DNA of 64,000 nt, from positions 17,933,735 through 17,997,734 of the forward strand of contig OY987307.1 in NCBI GenBank assembly GCA_963920635.1, in the 5' to 3' direction. Below are positions 33,874 through 45,250 of the stretch, in pieces (positions within the stretch are counted from its first letter, which is position 1; each line of letters opens with the position of its first letter). Below the pieces are notes generated by a model. It did no database searches and was not told where the DNA came from. It saw only the letters and a list, made by a program, of their open reading frames with translations. The position numbers and the translations under genes are program-made. The stretch comes from Pseudeuparius sepicola (Eukaryota > Arthropoda > Insecta > Coleoptera > Anthribidae).

Positions 33874-36800
33874 CCCTCCTAAATTTGATCGACCCGATCA
33901 AGATAGGTATATGACCTTCATCTATCTTCTCATGGTATGGAGACAACCCTACGATATTTACTATCTTCATTTTTGCTGATGGGCTACGTCGTATAAGATA
34001 AACGACATCATTAACCTTGGTCACGGCGATGTATGGTCCTTCCCAACTTATATCGAGTTTCGGAGACCGGCATTTCCTTCGCTTGGGATTGTATAACCAC
34101 ACTTCTTCACCCACATTAAATTTAACACTGGTTGCTTTCAGATTGTAGCGGATCTTCATCCTGTCAGTTTCTAGATGCAACTTCTGGCGAACGTCTTCAT
34201 GAACCAACTGGAGACGCTCTCTCAGGTGACTCATGTAGCCATCAGTAGATTCAAGATTTTCTGGACGGCCGGATATGACTGTCTTGGAAATCCCTAGCAG
34301 GCGGCAGACATTTTGGAAAACCTCCGACTCAAAATTGCAGCCCTGATCAGGGCCACCAAAACGATATATTCAATTTTGGAACAGGACCTCTGCGACTGTG
34401 GTGGCCTCTTGATTGGGGATAGGATAAACTTCTGGCCATTTGCTGAAGTAGTTCATGACAACTAACGCATAACGGTTGCCAGATTCGCTGGTTGGGAACG
34501 GTCCTGCTACGTCGATGGCGATTCTTTCAAAAGGAGCTCCGACCAAGTATTGCATCATTTTACCCCTGTTCCTAGTTTTTGGTCCTTTCGCCGAAGCACA
34601 TTCTTCACATCGTCGGCACCAATCTTCGACATCTTCACGAGAGTTTACCCAGTAAAACCTCTCTCTAACTTTATTCAAGGGCTTACTAATGTCAAAGCGC
34701 CCACCTCCAACGCCTTCGTGCACGGCTTTCAGGATCTCCGACGCTCCCTTCTTGGGAAGTACTGTCAGAAATAGCTTTTCTTTTCCATCTGGACTTTCCC
34801 AAATTCTCTTTAGTACACCATCTTCAATTACTAATGAGTATTATTGCGTCCAGTAACTCTGGTGATTTGTCCAAAACATTTTTCTATTCAGGTTTTGGTA
34901 TGTCTCACTTTTAGGTCAAATATTATACCCAATATGGGATCTTTGCTTTGCTCTCTGACGATGACTTCCGAATCCCAACTTTCAGGTCCACTGACAGTAA
35001 TTCGTTTACATAAAATTAGGTCCGGGTTTTCTCTTAACTCCTGTCGACTACAGTGGTGACAGTCCTCATTACAGGGTATTCTTGACAATGCATTAGCATT
35101 TTTATGGTTGTCCCCTTTGCGGTGTTCCACTTTGAAGTCATATTCCTGCAGCCTTCGAAGCCATCTTGCCACTTGTCCTTCTGGATTCTTGAACTGGAAT
35201 AGCCATTTTAGTGATGCGTGATCTGTTCTTAATATGAAAGGTTGGCCATATAAATACTTGTGTAAATGTTCAACGGCCTTGACCACTGCTAGCAGTTCCC
35301 TTCTTGTCACGCAGTAGTTTATCTCTGGCTTTGACAGAGTTTTACTGAAGTAGGTAATGACTTTTTCTTGCCTTCATTGCTCCTAGGACAGTACTGCTCC
35401 AACGCCAAAGTTGCTGGCTTCTGTGTCCACGATGAATGTCTTTCCAGGAACGGGAAACGTCAAAATCGGTGAAGAACATAAAGCTTTCTTCAAGGTCTGA
35501 AATGCTTTTTCAAAATCTGAGGTTTACATATAATCGATCCCATCCTCTGTGAGCTTATGCAGTGTCCTGGCTGTGTGCAAAGTTGAGAACGAATCTCCTG
35601 TAATAAGTGCACAGACCCAGGAAGCTCCTTAGTTCATGGTTATCTTTTGGTCGCGGCCATTTTTCAATTGACTATCTTTTCTGGGTCTGTTTTAACTCCT
35701 TGCTCTGAAATTACATGCCGCAAATATCTAACTTTCTTCTTGAAGAAACAGCATTTCTTCGAACTTAGTTTTAGGTTAGCTTCTCGTAACTTCTGGAATA
35801 CCTCTCGGACATTCTTCAAGTGATCTTCAAAAAAATGTTCTTCACAATGACATCATCCAGATATACTAGACAGGTTTTCCATGTCATTCATCTTAGCACA
35901 GACTCCACGAGCCTCTCAAAGGTTGCTGGTGCATTACAGAGGCCAAATGACATAACGTTAAATTGCCATAAACATGTACCAGTAGAAAATGCAGTTTTTA
36001 GTACCCACTCTTCAAGTCCAACGTAGAAAACCATTTAGAGCCAGATATAGTGCCTAAAGTGTCATATATTCTGAGTAGAGGGTAGCTGTCCTTGTTGGTG
36101 ACATCATTTAACCGTCGATAGTCTACGCAAAACCTCATAGAACCATCCCTTCAACTTTACTAGGACAACTGGAGAAGTCCATGAGCTTTATGGCGGTTCA
36201 ATGATTCTCTGTTGTTCCATTTCCTTCAACATACCTGAGACCTCTTCTTGCTTAGCAAGGGGTATCCTTCAAGAAGTTTGATCGGAGGGCTATTACCGGT
36301 ATTTATCCTGTGCTGTACTAAACATGTCCTTCAAAAATCGCATTTAGACGTAGCAAACACATCACGATTTTTCAGTCAGTTTTCGCAGTTGGTACTGCTG
36401 CTCCATTGTTAAGTAAGCAGCGGCTTCTTCGACCATCTTCTGCAGACTCTCTGGTAGGGGCTGTGGAACCTGCTGTGGTGCAACTTGATTTCTCATAATT
36501 GCCTGAACTTGATGGCATAACCCAATTTTTTCACCTTTGCTCAAATTTTGATCATAGTTCTTCAGGTTAGCAATCCGCACAAATATTGCACGCCCTCTTT
36601 TGGTGGTCAGCGTCTTTGCAGGGAATATAACTCTTTTATACAGTCCGCATTCTTCTTCGGGTTCCACAATAATTGTTTCGCCATTCAGTCCATCGTAGGT
36701 GGCCTTGATAACTTTTTCTGAATTAGCCGGAACCGTGGTATCTTCATAAGCGGTCACAGTTCGGGTAGTGTTGCCAGCCATGTTAGGACGTGTCATCAGA

Positions 36801-37117
36801 ATTTCTTCTGTCTTTGTCCTCAAAATCCTCTCGTGAACTTCTATCTTGAACTGCCGTTCACGCATGACATCCAGTCCTAATATGACATCGTCAGTTATTT
36901 CAGCCACAAGGATTATGTGCTTGAACTTATTAGAGCCTATAGTTATAAAGGCGTCGTGCTCTCCTGCAACTGGAATTTCTTCACCATTTGCCAATTCCAC
37001 GATGTAGTTTGGTGGTGGTGCAATCCTGCAGTGGGATATGATGTTCGGCCTCACGATGGAACCAGTGTCCACCACAATGTCACATTCCCGGCAGCAGATC
37101 TCTCCTGGTACTACCAA
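33874..37117 (-). pseudogene. pol remnant: protease, reverse transcriptase, RNase H, integrase
   Basis: An aspartic-protease segment has VDTGS at about 37060 and ILGLDVM at about 36870. Reverse-transcriptase pieces follow at 35350-36360, broken by many stops, but the catalytic LVYLDDVIV box is readable near 35850, with GLCNAPATFERL upstream. RNase H is open at 34888-35310 (RTDHASLKWLF, DALSR-like NANALSR). Integrase follows with its HHCC-type C..C pair (WCRRCEECAS), the core IAIDVAGPFPTS at about 34500, and a C-terminal region at 33869-34234. The reading frame is broken at least between each domain, so no functional polyprotein can be made. Confidence 0.8.
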
Positions 37118-37189
37118 GCTGTCGGTTGACTTTTATCCTGATAGGTGGGGCTTGGTAACAACCTGCCAGCTTTCGCCCCTCAAAACTGG

Positions 37190-38369
37190 CTACTCGGAGT
37201 TTTCCCGCTTCTCATCATCAACAGGATTGGGGCACTAGCGTTTCAAATGCCCCTCTACTCCGCAGTTCCAACAGCGCAGTGGTGTACTTCTTCGAACGCC
37301 CATCCCGTCTTTGGAGGTCGTAGCACGTGCTATGATGTTCTGGGTACCCCGTACCATTTCTTCTACGTTGGCATTACTAGTACTGCCTCTGTTTTGTGGT
37401 CGCACCTGTCTTAACCTCATTTGTCTACGTGCTGCTTGCGTGGCGACTTCAAACTCCAAAGCGTGTGCCAAGGCCTCTGAGATGTTTTTGTGGCGGGCTA
37501 GCCGAAGTGCTTGGCTAGTCTCGCTGTCACGCACGCCATTTATGAAGTCGCTTACCGAAATTTGTTCCCGGAATTCGACTGGGACCGATGGATAGGCCAG
37601 ATTAATCAGGCGGGCAATGTCGGCTTCAAATTGTTGCAGGGTCTCATCGGAGGGTTGACGTCTACCTTTCAGTTGTGCCTGATATACCTGATATAACTAT
37701 AATCATGCTGAGCTTCTGCCGGTATCGTTCGCAACACTTCGGTGATTTCACCTCGTAGACATAACTTCAAACTCCTGTCTAGAAGTTTCCTTCTGTAGCA
37801 ACCTCAAACTGGTTAAGGTTAACTTGGGAGGCTCCATTTTCATGGAGGATGTGGTCATGCCTGCTTCTAATTTTGATACACCCTGTAGCGATAGCTGATT
37901 TATCCTCGTCTCCAGCTGTTCCATTCTTCCTTCACTGTTGTCAAATCTCGTTTTTATTTTGTCCAGTTCGGTTTGTACTTCCATCTTAATTTCTGTCTTC
38001 ATTTGGGTTATTTCTTCTTCAACAACTTCTTCAAAGTTGGTAATTTTCTTCTGTAATTCTACTTGAATATCTTCTAGTTTCATGATGGTTTCATCTCGTC
38101 CAGTTTTAATCTCTACTTTAAGGCCGTCTATCAGTTTTTCTTGTTTCGCGTCCCTATCTTCTTCCCTCTTGGGCCTTTCTTCTTCTTTTTCTTCTTCCCT
38201 CTTGCGACTTTCTTCTTTTTCTTCTTCCCTCTTTCGTCATTCTTCTTCTTTCTCTTCGTGTTTCTTTTCTCTTTCTTCATATTTCTTGTCCATTTCATCA
38301 AATTTCTTCATAAACATTTCCATCAACTTTTCCATTTCCATTGCGGTTTGTTTTCTCGTTGTGGGCATT
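37190..38369 (-). pseudogene. gag remnant of the gypsy element
   Basis: The N-terminal third is a strongly charged Glu/Lys coiled coil (about 38080-38369), followed by MKLEDIQVELQKKITNF-type helix, a capsid-like stretch ending RLARHKNISEALAHALEFE, and a zinc knuckle beginning CWNCGVEGHLKR at about 37240. The knuckle's last cysteine follows an in-frame TAG, another stop interrupts the coiled coil near 38238, and the capsid part is shifted between frames. Known of the family: gag forms the particle and the knuckle binds RNA. Confidence 0.75.
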
Positions 38370-38409
38370 CACCTCGGGGTCCTCTTAAAATCGCGCTTCT
38401 GACACCAAA

Positions 38410-38911
38410 TGTACTGTATCTCAACAATCAAAGTCCAAACTCGTTGCCTTGGTTACCACCTTTATTGTTTAACCTGTACAAATAAACTTGTCAGATACTG
38501 TAACTGACCAAGAATATTCTTTCTAAAATTCGCACTAAATCACGTTCTAACCTTTAACTTACTTCCAGGCCCAATTCCCAGGGCTTATATACTCAATGGA
38601 AGACTGGAGACTACTCTAGAATATTCCTAGCCAATGATAGATGCACAAATCATAAAGTTCTAGCAAATTTCTAGAAACTTATGGAAGCTCTACAGGGAAA
38701 ACAATGAAAAATAAGAGAAAATGTGGCCCTGGGGCTCTCAGGCCAACAAAGATGTGACGGAAGATGTCTCCAAACTAATCACAAAAATTATAAAACTGAA
38801 AGTAGAATATCGAAACTTAAAATTTATCTGCCAAATATTTGATTAGGTTAGAAAATAGTGCAATGATCATTAAAAGCTGATATAAGAACTTTAGAGGCAT
38901 TTTTCGTTACA
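38410..38911 (-). repeat. 5' LTR of the gypsy element
   Basis: 502 bp. It carries a plausible promoter motif TATATA near the complement of GGGCTTATATACTCAATGGA. The difference from the 3' LTR (substitutions plus a ~50-bp indel) indicates an old insertion. Confidence 0.8.
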
Positions 38912-38989
38912 TTACATTCCATGGGTAAGTAAATAGGTAGGTAGGTAAATGTATGCGTGTTCTATTCATTTTGATGAACAGGATTTTTT

Positions 38990-39326
38990 AATGCAGCACG
39001 AAAGAACGCGAAAAGTGGCGCTCTACCATCTATAAACCTTACCGAAGAAGCAGTGGAGTCAAAAATTGGTAAGACTACTAAAGAAATTCATTCTGGTTCA
39101 AGAAGTAACTCATGGAAATGAGGAACATGGAGACATTGTAATTTTCGATACGGCGAAGGGAGCCGCATTTCTGGAGCAAATAGAATTAAACGAAGAAATG
39201 CAAAGAGCAGCAGCAAGTAAACCTGTTAACTGCAGATTACCGCCAGCAAAATTTTTGAAGCTTATTAGAGAAGAGAAATTAGAAATCACTTCACTTGCAT
39301 TTTTGAAGCAAAGATTAAAGTGCTAG
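38990..39326 (+). CDS. Unrecognised coding-like fragment, possible terminal exon, antisense to the host gene
   Basis: From 39066 a plus-strand frame reads HGNEEHGDIVIFDTAKGAAF and continues, charged and well balanced, to KLEITSLAFLKQRLKC and a stop at 39326. An AATAAA lies about 65 bases downstream, as for a 3' terminal exon. Upstream, AATGCAG (about 39000) could be an acceptor, and GTAAGT at 38932 a donor. A neighbouring frame reading NAARKNAKSGALPSINLTEE suggests a frameshift between them. I do not recognise the protein. It may be a small nested gene or the tail of a mobile gene. Confidence 0.3.
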
Positions 39327-40176
39327 AAGTTGAAGTTACCAAGTTTTCTTTTGCTTGTATTTTTGAAACAAACAAAAAGAAAAATTGTAAGGAATAAAAC
39401 TAGCTGCCTAAATATTCAAAGATAGATATAGATATATTCCTGGAATATAAGTTATATAAAAGTATTCAAAGAAATAATTATCCTAAGTAATGTTGTATAA
39501 AAATGTTAGGTAATTAAAAATATTTTCATGTTCTTTATAAGAATTTTTTTTATATTGTATAAGGTATAATGTACAATAATAATTATATTAGTTATCTTTA
39601 TGATGATTAAAATATGTTGTTTTAATTAACTTTTAGATTTTCTCAACCTATACTTAACAGATTCGTTTCCCGACTGCATTATTTTAAAATTAAAATCAAC
39701 AAAAATCTGGGAGCTATGTTATACTTTGAATTAAATAATTTACATTTTACACAAAACGACAACCTAGACATTACATTATTTTTTATGGGACCCACCCGCA
39801 TAAATTATTTCAAATTTACTGCCACATTTAAGGTTAAAAATGGCCGCCAAATTATTCCCCCGGTCGGTCGTCTCTTTTGCGCGGTATAGGTTGCTATAGG
39901 TATATGGTCCCAATACATAAATGATTATTTTGGTTACAGGTGTTAGTTCGCTATTCTCGTGTTTATCTTTGATAAATCTAACAGATTACTATACCTATAC
40001 TAAACTCAGATTTTGTATATCAGTTATACAATTTACGGTCTCCTTAAGTCTGATATGACATGTATCATTTCACTAACGTTTATCTTAAATTAGTCCTACC
40101 TATTATAGTCCAAATGATTGCCCTCCTCAAAATAATAAAGCAGAGGTTGCGACTGTGATGGCCCCCGAGCAGTGAC

Positions 40177-40407
40177 ATGCCGGCAGACAAATCTGATAAA
40201 CTTTTGAATATCTTCAACCAATTCCACCCTCGCATTAAATTTACGATGGAACCTACTAATTCAGGACCTTATCTAAATTATAAATCTAATAATCACAATT
40301 CACAAAGAAATACTGTGGTAGAAATTTCATTTTTAGGTCAACCAAGAAGTGGCCCTGAATACCACAATAATAATCTTGTGAAGATAAGACAAAATATTAA
40401 AACTTAA
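40177..40407 (+). pseudogene. Penelope-like (or related) reverse-transcriptase scrap
   Basis: A 76-codon frame contains KLLNIFNQFHPRIKFTMEPT, which resembles the segment of Penelope-like reverse transcriptases that reads 'fN..HP.i.FT.E...n..nFLD'. The match ends after about 30 residues and no catalytic YADD or GIY-YIG domain follows. It is a short truncated fragment. Family assignment is from memory of the motif only. Confidence 0.35.
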
Positions 40408-41031
40408 TGATTATCTTAGGGCATTTTTGAATAACATTATCAATGAATAGAATCCTAGAATCATATCAACAGCAACAACTCAACAACTAGGTATGTCCAA
40501 CATATTTTCTAAAATTTATTTGTGGCATAAACAGATCCATTGAATTTTAATTGGGTTTTTCGCCACCAAACTGGTTAAAAGACAACATTAAAACAACATT
40601 ACTACCACTGGTAAATGGTCATAGATATTTCCAAATTCCTTTCATTTCAGACCTATAATATCACAAAATTTCTCACATAATTAAAAATAAGTCACAATGA
40701 ACTCAATTAAGTACCTCACTGTACTTAAAAACCACGAATTTACTATTTTCACGTCTCACGGCCATGGATGCCGATTTCTTTTACAGCACCACTTAGCTGT
40801 CCAAAATTGCAACATTTTTGTTTCTTACGCTTTTTTTGTAGGGCGTAAAATAAGCGAGAAAATGGCGGTGGTAGACCTAAAAAAATCATCCTCTATAGAT
40901 TAAAAGAGCTATAGACAGTCAGAAGCATTCTTGTCTTGAAACCGTCCGGAAAAAATCTCGCTACACCAGCTTTCAAACTTTAATTTTGGAACGAAAACAA
41001 ATTAAAACAGATAAATTGTAATGTCTTACTA

Positions 41032-41891
41032 GACCGGGAGATAGTGACAGATTTTTGGACGTGATTTTACTCAGTATGCCTTTCGAAGGGCATTATGTGG
41101 CACATATTCTCACAATAATAAGGTATGAATCAGAGAGTCATCCTGGGTTCTTCATGTGAAAACTGAGTTTTCAATTATTCGAAAAATATGCGTTTTGATA
41201 TGATTTTATACAGGCTGCCATGTGTTTTATATTGAACTTCAAAATAAAAAATTCCTTGGAAAAAATAGGCATACCGTTAGGGTGGGTCCAAAGGGCTATT
41301 ATTGCCACGTGATCTTGTTTTTTAATAATTAATTTTTCCACGATTCTGAACAGGCTGCCAATGAGAAGTATGCAAGTTCTTATTATGAAAATGCTGAAAA
41401 AAAGATGGCATACCTTTCGCGCATGTCCAAGTACTGTTTAAATTGAATGTTATTTAATCATTTAAACGAGTTATTCGATGTAAAGTGTACTTGGACATGC
41501 GCGAAAGGTATGCCATCCCTTTTTCAGTATTTTCATAATAAGAACTTGCATACTTCTCATTGGCAGCCTGTTCAGAAACGTGGAAAAATTAATTATTAAA
41601 ATACAAGATCACGTGGCAATAATAGCCCTTTGGACCCACCCTAACGGTATGCCTATTTTTTCCCGAGGAATTTTTTATTTTGAAGTTCATTATAAAACAC
41701 ATGGCAGCCTGTATAAAATCATATCAAAACGCATATTTTTCGAATAAATGAAAATTCATTTTTCCATATGAAGAACCCAGGATGACTCTCTGATTCATAC
41801 CTTATTATTGTGAGAATATGTGCCACATAATGCCCTTTGAAAGGCATACCGAGTAAAATCACGTCCAAAAATCTGTCACTATCTCCCGGTC
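41032..41891. mobile_element. Foldback element, copy 1 (~0.86 kb near-perfect palindrome)
   Basis: It starts GACCGGGAGATAGTGACAGA and ends CTGTCACTATCTCCCGGTC. Arms of about 400 bp pair with few mismatches around an AT-rich loop at about 41431-41492. Internal marks seen in both arms include CAGGCTGCCATGTG, GGCATACCGTTAG and CATGCGCGAAAGG. It lies in intron 2 of the zinc-finger gene. No clear target duplication is visible. Confidence 0.75.
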
Positions 41892-42477
41892 CAACAATTC
41901 TTCTCTCGATACTAAGTTGAGGTATAAGTATTTTAATTTAGTTATTTGTTTCTACATAAAATTTTATGCAAAATATTTGGTGTAGCCTGCGGAAATTTCA
42001 ACAATGTTTCTGACAGTCTATGTGTAGGTTTCTCTATGCTCGTAACCATTCTAAATCACTACTGTTTCTTTAAGATAATCCGAAAATTGACTTCCTTTGT
42101 TCCAAAAATTAAGCAATAATGTTAAAAATGTTCTCAATTCATATTTGTGTTTACTTAGTTTGTTAAAAACTACTGTAAATGTCATAAAAACTAATTAATA
42201 AACGTTTCCATCCCATTTCCAAGCCTTTTCCGTTGAGCGATTTCGCTCAAAAGTAATCCGAACCGTCCTATTGTAGGCAAGATTATGAATATCAAATTTT
42301 TGAAAATTATCGGAGGAAAACACAACACACAAACGATGCCAATTATTTTTCAGTTTCGATTTTAGTGATTTATTGAATAAATAAAATAATAAAAAATATT
42401 TTTAAAAACAAGCTTTTATTGAAGCCATGTACTAAAACGAATAAAATAAGTTACTACATGTATCCCTGAAAATGATT

Positions 42478-42648
42478 TGATATTTTATGTTGGATTATTT
42501 GTTTTCAACAAGCTTGTCGCGCAAATTGTAAAAAACAATACTTACTTCCGGCAAGTACCTACTTATCAACTGCCCAACGGAATAAATTGATACCTACTTT
42601 TGTAATCACTTCACGCTTTCTGAAAACAAATAATTCAACATAAAATAT
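42478..42648. repeat. ~170-bp inverted repeat
   Basis: ATTTTATGTTGGATTATTTG at 42483 is mirrored by CAAATAATTCAACATAAAAT near 42627. It is a small MITE-like hairpin with no coding content. Confidence 0.5.
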
Positions 42649-42744
42649 GAGTAAATTATTTTCAGCGATAAAGATTATTATTTAGTTAGTATGTCTGAAT
42701 CTAAGCATTTCTGATAACGCATCATTATTGCAGGGTCGTTTTCC

Positions 42745-43205
42745 TGTAAGTTTTTAAGCTACCATCTTGGTGCCTTATTGAAATTAGAATGCCCATGTCA
42801 AGGAGGTTGTGAAGAAATAGGTAATTAGCCATCTTGGGCCGGCCGCCATATTGGATTTAGTATGACATTACTCGCCTTATCGCTTTCTACTCGCCAAACC
42901 CTTTCATATCAAGGGGGTTGTAAAGAAAATAGGTCATCCGCCATCTTGGAGCGGCCAGTTTGAACAAATTACACTAGGTATTGAATGTACAAGTTTGCTC
43001 AGCGAACCTTCGGCCCTATATATGTCACAACTCCCGTCCTTGTCTGACTCGTGGATATACGACCGATATCCATCGTATATTCATAAGTAAGACAATGACG
43101 GGAGTTGTGACGTAGGGCCGAAAATTCGCTGAACAAACTTACTTTTGTATTGTCACCAGCACCAAAAGTGTGTGCAAAATTCAGCGCAATCGGTTGGGTG
43201 AAATT
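42745..43205. repeat. CCGCCATCTTGGA-family repeat, partner of 9941-10275
   Basis: It contains GCCATCTTGGGCCGGCCGCC, then CCGCCATCTTGGAGCGGCC, CCCTTTCATATCAAGGGGGT and, after the inserted MITE, CACCAGCACCAAAAGTGTGT plus GCAAAATTCAGCGCAATCGG. The same order of blocks occurs at 9941-10275. It looks like the noncoding tail of a non-LTR-type or other dispersed element; the superfamily is not determined. Confidence 0.6.
42990..43143. mobile_element. ~150-bp hairpin MITE inserted in an older repeat
   Basis: AAGTTTGCTCAGCGAACCTT...CCTTGTCT is mirrored by AGACAATGACGGGAGTTGTG...CGCTGAACAAACTT. The arms are about 55 bp and share CGGCCCTA and CACAACTCCCGTC. It interrupts a repeat of the CCGCCATCTTGGA family whose 3' part resumes after 43150. 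Confidence 0.65.
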
Positions 43206-43209
43206 GTTT

Positions 43210-44560
43210 AAAATTCAGTTGCAAGATTTGAACCACACATATTATCTATACTTATAGGTTAATAAAAGCTTGTAAAAATGAATTTTTTAGCCGAAACAAT
43301 ACTTGTGGGTGAAAGTAATAAGGTACAAAGCATCGGGTCTTTTCCTGACTCAAATTTTAATTCGCTTCCTTGGCGGCGCATTTCCAAAGTTCAATAATTA
43401 AGATTTTCCCTAAAAAAATTAGCCTACAGGGCTCCTGTTTCTATATATCTAGGCAAGGTCCATTGAATGACGATCGCTAACAGTTGAGATTCAATAACTA
43501 GGCTACTTAGCTTTCACTACCTTTCTTTCTGCGGTAATCATATTTTACATTGTTGTTCTCATAAATTACTGTGTCACTATTTCGCCTCAGTACAATACAA
43601 CGATATTATTATTGCAAATTTTTAAAGAGTGTCTCAACAAGAGCGCACGACTTAGTTTTTTACTAAAGTAATCAGATGTTTTTAGCATACTATCATAAAG
43701 TGTACCTATATTCAATATTATACTGAATACAATTAGTTCTCGCTCATTGAAAACAAATACAATCAAGGCTGTAAGCAGGATATTCGTGGTTCTGGTTGTA
43801 TTCTATTAATATATTAATACCCAAATATGAAGACCAAACTGGTCTACAATAATGATTGTTGGTTCGCTTTACATACATTTACAAAATGAACTAAAGGTCA
43901 AGAAGCAGAAAAATAGCCATCACTACGCTCCGTTTTTATTTATGAATTATATTGTTGATACATTATCCGCTATAGCCAGCCACATTTGACATCGACGCCA
44001 ACGGTCGTTGACATAATGATGTGCAAATTGGAAAATAAGAAAATAAAACCAAATTCTTTTAATAACTTATTTCAAAAACAAAAACGAAACGTTTGCGGAT
44101 ATATGTTTATAGTAAATATTATCGATTTTGTATACAGAAAAATAAATACCTATAGTCTTTTATTTTAGTCAGTAAGTGTTAACAAAATCAAAAGTCAAGT
44201 TGGATGTGCCACATTTTCATCTGCATGCCCTGTATCTGACCTTGACGTTTTAAATTAGGCCACATCCAAAAAATTATCTATTAAGATAGGTAAATTATAA
44301 GCGATAATTAATATAAGCGTCCACACAGTTGACGACCGCCTGGCCAATAGGAGTGCAGTTCCTCGCTGATGACAACCTGATCGCGCTATGGCCGGCGTTG
44401 GTCTCTACTGACTCTTTAACGTGAAGGAATACAAACAGGCGCAATGGCTGCCAAATCTCAACGTCAACAATCTAAGTTGGTCCAAGAACAATAAAAATTA
44501 TAGGTATTGTTGTTCAACCAACCCTGATTGTTCTCGGTAAGATACGACGGAGGTTGCGCC
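43210..44560. other. Intron 2 stretch without recognisable feature
   Basis: AT-rich sequence with short random frames. A GC-richer patch at 44320-44470 (CGACCGCCTGGCC) has no coding pattern. Nothing further is supported. Confidence 0.35.
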
Positions 44561-44564
44561 TCTT

Positions 44565-44854
44565 AATAGCCGCGTTCCTTTTGCCACTTTTCTTATGAAT
44601 TCTTACTTTATCTCAGATGGTGGCTGTTCCTTTTACAAATGAGAATGTGAGCTAAAGTGAGATTTTTTACCTCCCCCTTCACCCTTCCTCGCGAGGACAC
44701 TCACTATCGAGAATCGAGCATATTGGCTCAGTTTGATGGTGGGGAAAATGACCCTTTCACAAGATGAGCCTTTGATATGAAAAAACAAACTGAGTGGCTC
44801 GGCTAACAACTGAGCTAAAGTTCTCGGTGTAGGGGCAAAAGGAACGCGGCTATT
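44565..44854. mobile_element. MITE with AATAGCCGCGTTCC ends
   Basis: AATAGCCGCGTTCCTTTTGC at the left is mirrored exactly by GCAAAAGGAACGCGGCTATT at the right. The total is 290 bp with no coding content. Inner arms also pair weakly (CTGAGT/AGCTAAAG stretches). It lies in intron 2. Confidence 0.7.
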
Positions 44855-45250
44855 GCTTTCTTTCAGTCAACGCTCATAGCACAACTCATAAGTGAACCGT
44901 TCGGAACTTTTAGTAGAACAAAAACTGCCATTTTCTTGCATTTGCACTAATTAAAACTCTTCACAAAATGACTGTCGATCTGGATCATCCTGTGTAAAAT
45001 TTTCTAGGTAGATAAAGTACGCGTCACACTGTTGATCTGTTTTCTCCGGTGGTTAATTTCAGCTGTGAATTACTTTCAACAGTATGAATAATTATTGTTA
45101 ACAGCAAACCCAAAAATATGTGATAAATTTATTTATACCAGTAAAAAATGCCAAAGCACGCCCAGGAATTATTACATTTTTTCATAGTTGAACCTTCCCT
45201 CCCTCATAAGTTTATGTTCCCCCCATATAATATCGCATCGACTCTTGTGA

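Larger units (their letters stand above)
33428..38911 (-). mobile_element. Ty3/gypsy-type LTR retrotransposon, decayed
   Basis: Two long direct repeats (33428-33873 and 38410-38911) with TGTAACG...ACA-type ends on the minus strand enclose gag and pol remains read on the minus strand. A purine-rich tract (AGGAGGGTG) precedes the 3' LTR at 33874-33882, and a primer-binding-like TGGTGTCAGAAGC follows the 5' LTR. The order protease, reverse transcriptase, RNase H, integrase places it in the Ty3/gypsy group. No envelope frame was found. Several in-frame stops and frameshifts make it inactive. The flanks are TTAT and TTAC, so the expected short target duplication is not exact. It lies in intron 2 of the zinc-finger gene, in the same orientation as the gene. 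Confidence 0.85.

Noticed and set aside
38082..38485. Ser/Phe-rich plus-strand frames with many FFFF/SSS runs
   Set aside because: Antisense of the Glu/Lys-rich coiled coil of the gag remnant.
38910..38916. A perfect target duplication for the gypsy element
   Set aside because: Flanks are TTAT and TTAC; the match is not exact and too short to claim.
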